Shown: positions 59,143 to 64,000 of the stretch, in pieces | Position numbering within the stretch: the stretch's first letter is position 1 | Layout: each line of letters opens with the position of its first letter | Assembly (NCBI GenBank): GCA_017477205.1 | Contig: JAFUXE010000013.1 | Coordinates: forward strand, 11,264 to 75,263 | From: Alloprevotella sp. | GTDB lineage: Bacteria > Bacteroidota > Bacteroidia > Bacteroidales > Bacteroidaceae | DNA: 64,000 bases | Direction: 5' to 3' | The notes under the pieces: generated by a model | The model's input: only the letters and a program-made list of their open reading frames with translations | Told to the model about the DNA's origin: nothing | Databases searched by the model: none | Translations under genes and position numbers: made by a program

Positions 59143-61647
59143 TTAGTGTAAGAATCCACCAGCATTCTCCGCCTCCTCTCTTGGCATCAGTTCAATTAAT
59201 TGAGCTGCTATAGGCCGCAATTGCTCAACTGTTGGCTGATTTTCCATTGCTGCCACCCCCTGATTCACAAGTTGGCGCGCACGGTTGGCATCCTTCCAAC
59301 GGAAACTGCCGAAGTTGTTGTTACATTCACGGATAAGCCCCATGCACTGATAAATCATGGTGAGCTGGAAGAATACTTGTTTTATCTGCTCCAGTACATC
59401 ACGACCCATCAGCAAATTCTTTGAACGAATCACTTGGTCTGTCTGGTTCCGAAGTTGGCTGACAAGTTGATGACTCTTGTCATTACCAAGTTCTCTGTCA
59501 GCTCTCTCTAAACGCTCAAACTCCTCGCGGATTTCTTTTTCAAGACGTTCCCTTTCTGTTCTTGCATCTTCGTCCTCAATCTTACGGAGCACCTCTTTCA
59601 TGTGTTGTAATACCGCTTTCTTCTCTTGGCTATTCTTGTCCTCCTCTATTACTGTATTCAACTCCGATTGTAGGGCATCCGTGTTGATGCCCGATTCTGC
59701 CAAACGGTTAATGTCACGCTGGGCATCACGAATCATCTGTGGTATTAGTTTTTCTGCCTCGCCAACACTTTGCTTCTTGCTGGTGTCAAGTGACTTCGAC
59801 ACTGTGAAGTCCACAGATGGGAAATAGATGTCCATTGTCATCTGCTCAGAGGAGTCAACCTTCAATGTAATGTCTACAGGACTATTCTCTGGTATCAACG
59901 ATTCAACTTCTTCACCAGTAACCACCACGTCAGCCACATACTCATATAAGGTGGCTGTTCGACCAGCTTCAGGATCATCTTCACACTGATAGATGGGTAC
60001 TGTCAGAACATCGTCAATCATTCCAGGACGCAACTGCTTTGAGGTAGAAAGTCCATTGACTACGCCGACAGCAGGCACAGGTTTATTCTTCTCCAGGCCT
60101 GTTGCAGCCTTAAATATTGCTTTACTCTTGTGGTCATCCCAAATGGCAATACCTATATTATAAGGTAAAGGTGCTGAACCTACTTTTGAACCTTGAATGA
60201 TGGTAATCTCTGGTGGGAAACAGGGTAATTGGTCACCTTTCTCATTATAGGTAACAACGGTGAAAGCATTTGACTTTCCTTCCACAAGGTTTGCCTCAAT
60301 CACATTGCCCATTTCGTCAATCTCAGTCTTACCGCTCGACCAAGCATTATCTCCACGTACAAATTCCACCAGCACTTTATTCGGGCAGGACGCTCCAGAA
60401 CCAGCCTTGTCCAGTTTTACACTGACCCATTCCGTTTGTTCTACAGATGTTGCCTCATAGCCAAATTTCAATTTGATTGCACCTATTTCTATGTCGCAAT
60501 CCTTTACTTCAGCATCTATTGTGGATGCATAGAGGGCTGCGCCCGTTGCAACGGCAGTCATAGGGTCAATACTCGTGTCCACATTGGGCGTTATCTGCTC
60601 ACGAAGCATCTGACGAATCAGCGGAGAGTGCGTCGGACCACCAACAAGAATCAGTTTGTTCAGCTGAGACCCTTTCAGGTTGTTACGCTCCAGCAGCGCT
60701 TTACATACATCAACTGCCTTTTGGAAAACAGGACGCATGGCATCAAATACCTGCTGCTGGGTGACGGTAAGATCAAGTTCTATTTCTTCACCATCTTCAT
60801 CTTCGCCCAAGTCGCCAAGGTTTGATAGGATGTCTTCACTGTCTTTAAACGACAATTGATTCTTCACATCTTCAGCGTATGTCTTCATTGCATCGCGAAG
60901 CACAGCATTCTTTTCTTTATCTGCCAAAATGCCTTCAATAGCATAGTTTTCTTTCAAGTAGGGGATGATGATATTCTCCACAATGGCCGCATCGAGGTCT
61001 TTTCCACCCAGATAGTTGTCGCCCGCCGTATCGAACACCTGCATAATGCCGTCTTCCACTTTCAGCAATGCAGCATCGAAAGTACCACCACCAAAGTCAA
61101 ACACCATCCAAATACCATTCTTCTGTTCTGACGATAAACCGTAAGCGAATGAAGCGGCAATGGGTTCTTGTAATAATTCGCAGTGGTCGAACCCAGCCAT
61201 CTTTGCGGCCTCAATGGTTGCAGTCTTCTGGCCGACAGTAAACTTAGCAGGGACGGTTATAACTACTGAACGGAATGTCTCGTCAGTTACGAATGACTTT
61301 AGTTTCTTCAATACCTCTGATGAGAGTTGTTCAGAAGAATAGTTGCAACCTTTATTTGTACTATGGTATTTAGTGTCAGTACCCATAGTTCGCTTAAACT
61401 CTATATAAGTGTTTGAGTCTTGTTTCTTCCAACTTTTAGTTGCCCTACGTTTATCCCCTTTCATTGTGTTATAAGCTGCATCTCCAACACTTATACTACC
61501 TTTCCTGTTAATTGATACACAAGAAGGCATAATAACCTTATCTTGTAGGTCTGTTCTAATAACTCTAGGTTCTCCCTTCTCCATTCGGCATATTGACGAG
61601 TTTGTTGTGCCCAAGTCAATGCCGTAGTCTATTTTTACTCGTGCCAT
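59143..61647 (-). CDS. Hsp70-family protein with long C-terminal coiled-coil tail
   Basis: 834 residues; housekeeping DnaK has ~640. The ATPase domain is complete: DLGTTNSSI (phosphate 1), VVITVPAKFTVGQK, LLQEPIAASFAYG, VFDFGGGTFDAALLKV (phosphate 2), LVGGPTHSPLIRQML (adenosine). The substrate-binding part is recognisable but divergent (PYNIGIAIWDD, KPVPAVGVVNGLS). From ~640 a long helical/coiled-coil tail rich in Glu/Arg ends in a unique helical domain and GGFLH; the DnaK-type EEVD-like end is missing. 12 bases downstream of the gene for the GrpE-like membrane protein. A specialised Hsp70, not the cell's general DnaK. Confidence 0.88.
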   Translation of the reverse strand: MARVKIDYGIDLGTTNSSICRMEKGEPRVIRTDLQDKVIMPSCVSINRKGSISVGDAAYNTMKGDKRRATKSWKKQDSNTYIEFKRTMGTDTKYHSTNKGCNYSSEQLSSEVLKKLKSFVTDETFRSVVITVPAKFTVGQKTATIEAAKMAGFDHCELLQEPIAASFAYGLSSEQKNGIWMVFDFGGGTFDAALLKVEDGIMQVFDTAGDNYLGGKDLDAAIVENIIIPYLKENYAIEGILADKEKNAVLRDAMKTYAEDVKNQLSFKDSEDILSNLGDLGEDEDGEEIELDLTVTQQQVFDAMRPVFQKAVDVCKALLERNNLKGSQLNKLILVGGPTHSPLIRQMLREQITPNVDTSIDPMTAVATGAALYASTIDAEVKDCDIEIGAIKLKFGYEATSVEQTEWVSVKLDKAGSGASCPNKVLVEFVRGDNAWSSGKTEIDEMGNVIEANLVEGKSNAFTVVTYNEKGDQLPCFPPEITIIQGSKVGSAPLPYNIGIAIWDDHKSKAIFKAATGLEKNKPVPAVGVVNGLSTSKQLRPGMIDDVLTVPIYQCEDDPEAGRTATLYEYVADVVVTGEEVESLIPENSPVDITLKVDSSEQMTMDIYFPSVDFTVSKSLDTSKKQSVGEAEKLIPQMIRDAQRDINRLAESGINTDALQSELNTVIEEDKNSQEKKAVLQHMKEVLRKIEDEDARTERERLEKEIREEFERLERADRELGNDKSHQLVSQLRNQTDQVIRSKNLLMGRDVLEQIKQVFFQLTMIYQCMGLIRECNNNFGSFRWKDANRARQLVNQGVAAMENQPTVEQLRPIAAQLIELMPREEAENAGGFLH

Positions 61648-61659
61648 ATTAATGTTGTT

Positions 61660-62565
61660 TTAAAGGTTTTGACTTACTGTAATCTGTGCTGATTGAATCA
61701 TCTTACCCTTGTAGTTGATTTGTGGCTTGATGATACCCGTTATCTTCTGTTCGCCCTCTGCTAATGTATCATCAGAAACAAAGTTTGCAACTACTTTCAT
61801 TCCTTCATTATAAGGCTTACCAAGCATCTCTACGATTTCATAGCCATTAGCCAAGAAGTTTGTCCTAATACGCTCAACGGCTTTTGCTAATTGCTTGTAG
61901 CCCTTTACTGATGTATCCATGCGAGACAAATTGGTTTCTATACGGACAATCTCGTCTGCCACTTTCAGCGCCAGTGTGTGGTCTGCCTGCTCGTTAGTTG
62001 TAGGTGTTGGCACGGCTTCAATCTTTTTATCCAACAACTCCACTAACTTGCTATCCAGTTTTACCGATTCTTCTTGCATCGCCTTCTGTGCTGTTTCAAG
62101 CCCTTCCTGTGCTGAGCGAATCATGTCAATCGTAGTTGCTCCGTTGCTAATCTTCCTCCTTAATATATATAATATATAATAGGTGCAAGCCAGCAGTCCT
62201 AAGGCTATCAGAATTGCTGATGCCCCAAGCAAAGTGCGGCTGCTAATGCTCTCAGACAGCGAACTAACACTATTGTCGATCTTCTGGTTAGCCTCTGAAA
62301 TGTCAACACCAGCTTTGGCGGCCTTTTCATCCAATACACTGACTTTCTCTGCTTGTTGCTGTTGTTGGGCATACAGACTGTCCAGTTCTTTTTTCTGCTG
62401 TTGGTACAAATCATTTAATCTCCTATCTTCCTGCTGAAGCTTGGAAACTGTTGATTTCAGGTTACTCACTTCTTGTTGAAGCCTAACGAGTTCTTTGGCA
62501 TTATTAGGTGCTCCCCATGTCAGTGTTGTTGTGAACAACAAAAAAATAAAAAGAATCTTTTTCAT
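61660..62565 (-). CDS. Membrane-anchored coiled-coil protein with GrpE-like tail
   Basis: 301 residues from ATG 62565 (MKKILFIFLLFTTTLTWGA, signal peptide). Then a periplasmic coiled coil (~20-105, Gln-rich), one membrane helix (LLGASAILIALGLLACTYYI) and a ~170-residue cytosolic part. Its last ~60 residues, with GYEIVEMLGKPYNEGMKVVA and GIIKPQINYKGKMIQSAQITV, resemble the GrpE beta-domain that opens the Hsp70 nucleotide cleft. The position immediately before an Hsp70 gene supports this, but similarity is remote. Confidence 0.68.
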   Translation of the reverse strand: MKKILFIFLLFTTTLTWGAPNNAKELVRLQQEVSNLKSTVSKLQQEDRRLNDLYQQQKKELDSLYAQQQQQAEKVSVLDEKAAKAGVDISEANQKIDNSVSSLSESISSRTLLGASAILIALGLLACTYYILYILRRKISNGATTIDMIRSAQEGLETAQKAMQEESVKLDSKLVELLDKKIEAVPTPTTNEQADHTLALKVADEIVRIETNLSRMDTSVKGYKQLAKAVERIRTNFLANGYEIVEMLGKPYNEGMKVVANFVSDDTLAEGEQKITGIIKPQINYKGKMIQSAQITVSQNL

Positions 62566-62575
62566 ATTTAAATGA

Positions 62576-63859
62576 TTATTTAAACATTTCACTACTGGAG
62601 ATTGGATATGTGTCCATATTACCGTTCTGCACTTTATAGAGTGTTATTTCAAACGAACCATATTGGCCGCTGCTTGGACGGGGGAAATCAAGTATGTCAT
62701 TCGAACCCGATTCAGACATTGATAAATTTTTCATGAATCCGCCTGTAGGAGCATTTGGCCCGTTGTCTTTGTTGTCGTTCCAAGAATTACCTTGAATTAT
62801 CTTTACAACATATGAACCGCCAGGAATGTTGTTCATCGTGTAATTCTGACCTGCGCAGATGTAGACATGTCGAACTTTTTTTCCAGAGGTCGTTTCAAGG
62901 AAAACCACGGCATCATTTCCATTCCCGTTTTTTATTGTAAGAGAATTATCTGTGTTAGAATCGTATGTGCCTTTCCCATAAAAAGATTGATAAGGCCGTG
63001 CGCCAGTTGTGTAATGTGCTTCCGTATATGTTTCTTCACTTTGGATATCAATTGTGTTGTCTGAATCGTAGTTGTAGGCATCTGTAACCTCTACATTAGG
63101 AGAATCTATCGCATAATCATCAATATCTGGATTGGAATAATAATAAGAAGGTCCGTCGTACTTATTATCATTTTCGCTTGATTTATTATACAAGACGGTC
63201 GCCAATACTGTTAAAAACAAAAGAATAAATAATAACACACCTAACGCTCTTTTGGCTTTCCTAAATATCCAGGATATTAGCTTATAGAAAAGCTCAAGTA
63301 GAATAAGAAGTAAGTAATTAACATAAATAATCCATCCAATAAGACCTACAAGCATGCCTATGAAAAAGGTATCGACATTATGATTTTCATCAAGCACAAA
63401 AAATATTGTTCCCCAAAGTATGTGTATTATGGCAAACGTTATAATCGGAGCTACTGAGGGAGAGTCCTTTTCATTATCTATTTTGTCCTGAGCTTGTTTC
63501 CCTCCGGTGGAATAGCGGCCAAAAGTGGAGACAATTTTATGATAGTCATCTTTTTTCTTTGCTAATTCAAATGCCTTCAAGGAGAACTTGTTTAACATCA
63601 GGGAGGCTTGCTCTTTTTTGTATAGTTCGATGACTTCATCTACAGACTGGCATGAAGACAGCGCGTTTTCCAGACGTTTAAGGTTGTTGATCGTTTCCTG
63701 TGCCTTTGGCACGAAAGAGCTATTGGGATATTGTGCTATGAAGGCTGTGAAATCCGAAATGTTCTTGCATTCTTTGAATGTGAGCTCTATGATTTTTTCT
63801 TTAGCTTGTGCAACGTAACGGCTTTGAGGGTATTTTCGTATAAACTCCTTTAGTTTAGA
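62576..63859 (-). pseudogene. 5'-truncated TPR/membrane protein gene
   Basis: Frame open from 63859 with no plausible start; a GTG at 63712 exists but lies inside a repeat. The N-terminal part reads two TPR-like units (EFIRKYPQSRYVAQAKEKI and AFIAQYPNSSFVPKAQETI), then at least three membrane helices, an acidic Tyr/Asn/Asp-rich linker and a C-terminal beta domain (VRHVYICAGQNYTMNNIPGG). The coding frame stops abruptly at a TGA (63862-63860) where IS-like DNA begins. In intact form it would probably be longer. First visible gene of the Hsp70 cluster. Confidence 0.65.
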
Positions 63860-63862
63860 TCA

Positions 63863-64000
63863 CTAGTGTCTCTTAAAATTGTTTAAATTTAAAATTAAAG
63901 TTCTCATGCACAACGTTTTAGCCCTCCGATGCCCTGTCCGGGTTTTGAAATGCTTACCTTTGCATCCGATTCAAAATCGGAGCAGATATGCATATAGGGA
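63863..64000 (+). mobile_element. Probable end of an insertion sequence, continuing beyond the window
   Basis: Unlike the preceding operon, this segment has an AT-rich terminal stretch (CACTAGTGTCTCTTAAAATT region), a -7 box TACCTTTG (about 63955-63962) and a rightward ATG at 63988 (MHIG...) that runs off the window. The TPR gene frame is broken exactly at its border. The family cannot be assigned from this fragment. Confidence 0.5.

Noticed and set aside
62576..63712. GTG at 63712 as a true start
   Set aside because: TPR-like units continue upstream of it in the same frame to 63859, so the start lies inside a coding repeat.

Overview
The window comes from a Bacteroidales bacterium, most likely a Prevotellaceae-type member. 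Evidence: type IX secretion genes (sprA/sov, porU, porV), BlaI/M56 and TonB-type envelope genes, small Bacteroidales-only families (DUF4468, DUF4494, DUF4295, DUF4421), almost no Shine-Dalgarno sequences, and many promoters with the Bacteroidetes -7 box TAnnTTTG, some with TTTG 19-20 bases upstream. The core sequence is GC-rich. Two stretches, about 43.0-46.0 kb and 52.8-63.9 kb, are clearly AT-richer and look acquired.

Layout. 1-8.1 kb: end of sprA, a degenerate FAH-fold gene, porU, porV, ispF and a DUF4468 gene on the plus strand. 8.1-13.5 kb, minus strand: an outer-membrane receptor, then a BlaI repressor with an M56 peptidase-plug-TonB fusion and a two-site operator candidate. 13.7-17 kb: a 23-bp-period repeat array, a secreted EEP-fold enzyme, a rhodanese-MBL fusion and a SUMF1-like lipoprotein. 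17-20.4 kb: tig-clpP-clpX. 20.4-27.5 kb: a six-gene minus-strand operon (acyl-CoA ligase, lptB, S9 peptidase, GH25 lysozyme, DUF4494, yggS). 27.7-32.8 kb: TolC-HlyD-two ABC-2 permeases. 33.6-38.1 kb: tRNA-Cys and yicC-(gmk-nadD fusion)-oxidoreductase-DUF4421.

38.4-39.9 kb holds five tRNA genes. 39.9-46 kb is an accessory island after tRNA-Arg: a partial copy of the tRNA 3' end, a HU-like gene, an iteron-like region, a Toprim primase-like gene and a RepA-like ATPase, then a DpnD-like protein with a methyltransferase/restriction-enzyme pair. 46-50 kb: two exported proteins, tsaD, a cinA-family gene and rpmB-rpmG-DUF4295. 50-51.3 kb: a divergent FtsZ-like gene.

51.4-63.9 kb is the most unusual part: a run of twelve minus-strand genes. 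It has a TPR/membrane protein cut off at its 5' end, a membrane-anchored coiled-coil protein with a GrpE-like tail, a long Hsp70, DUF805 membrane proteins, an atypical kinase fused to an AAA+ ATPase, a membrane protein, a TerB-like protein and several unknowns. Overlapping or near-zero gaps suggest co-expression of most of them. I do not recognise it as a described system. At the right edge an insertion sequence appears to have interrupted its first visible gene.

Two copies of a ~195-bp inverted-repeat element with a covarying central hairpin, and several short tandem-repeat families, lie between genes.
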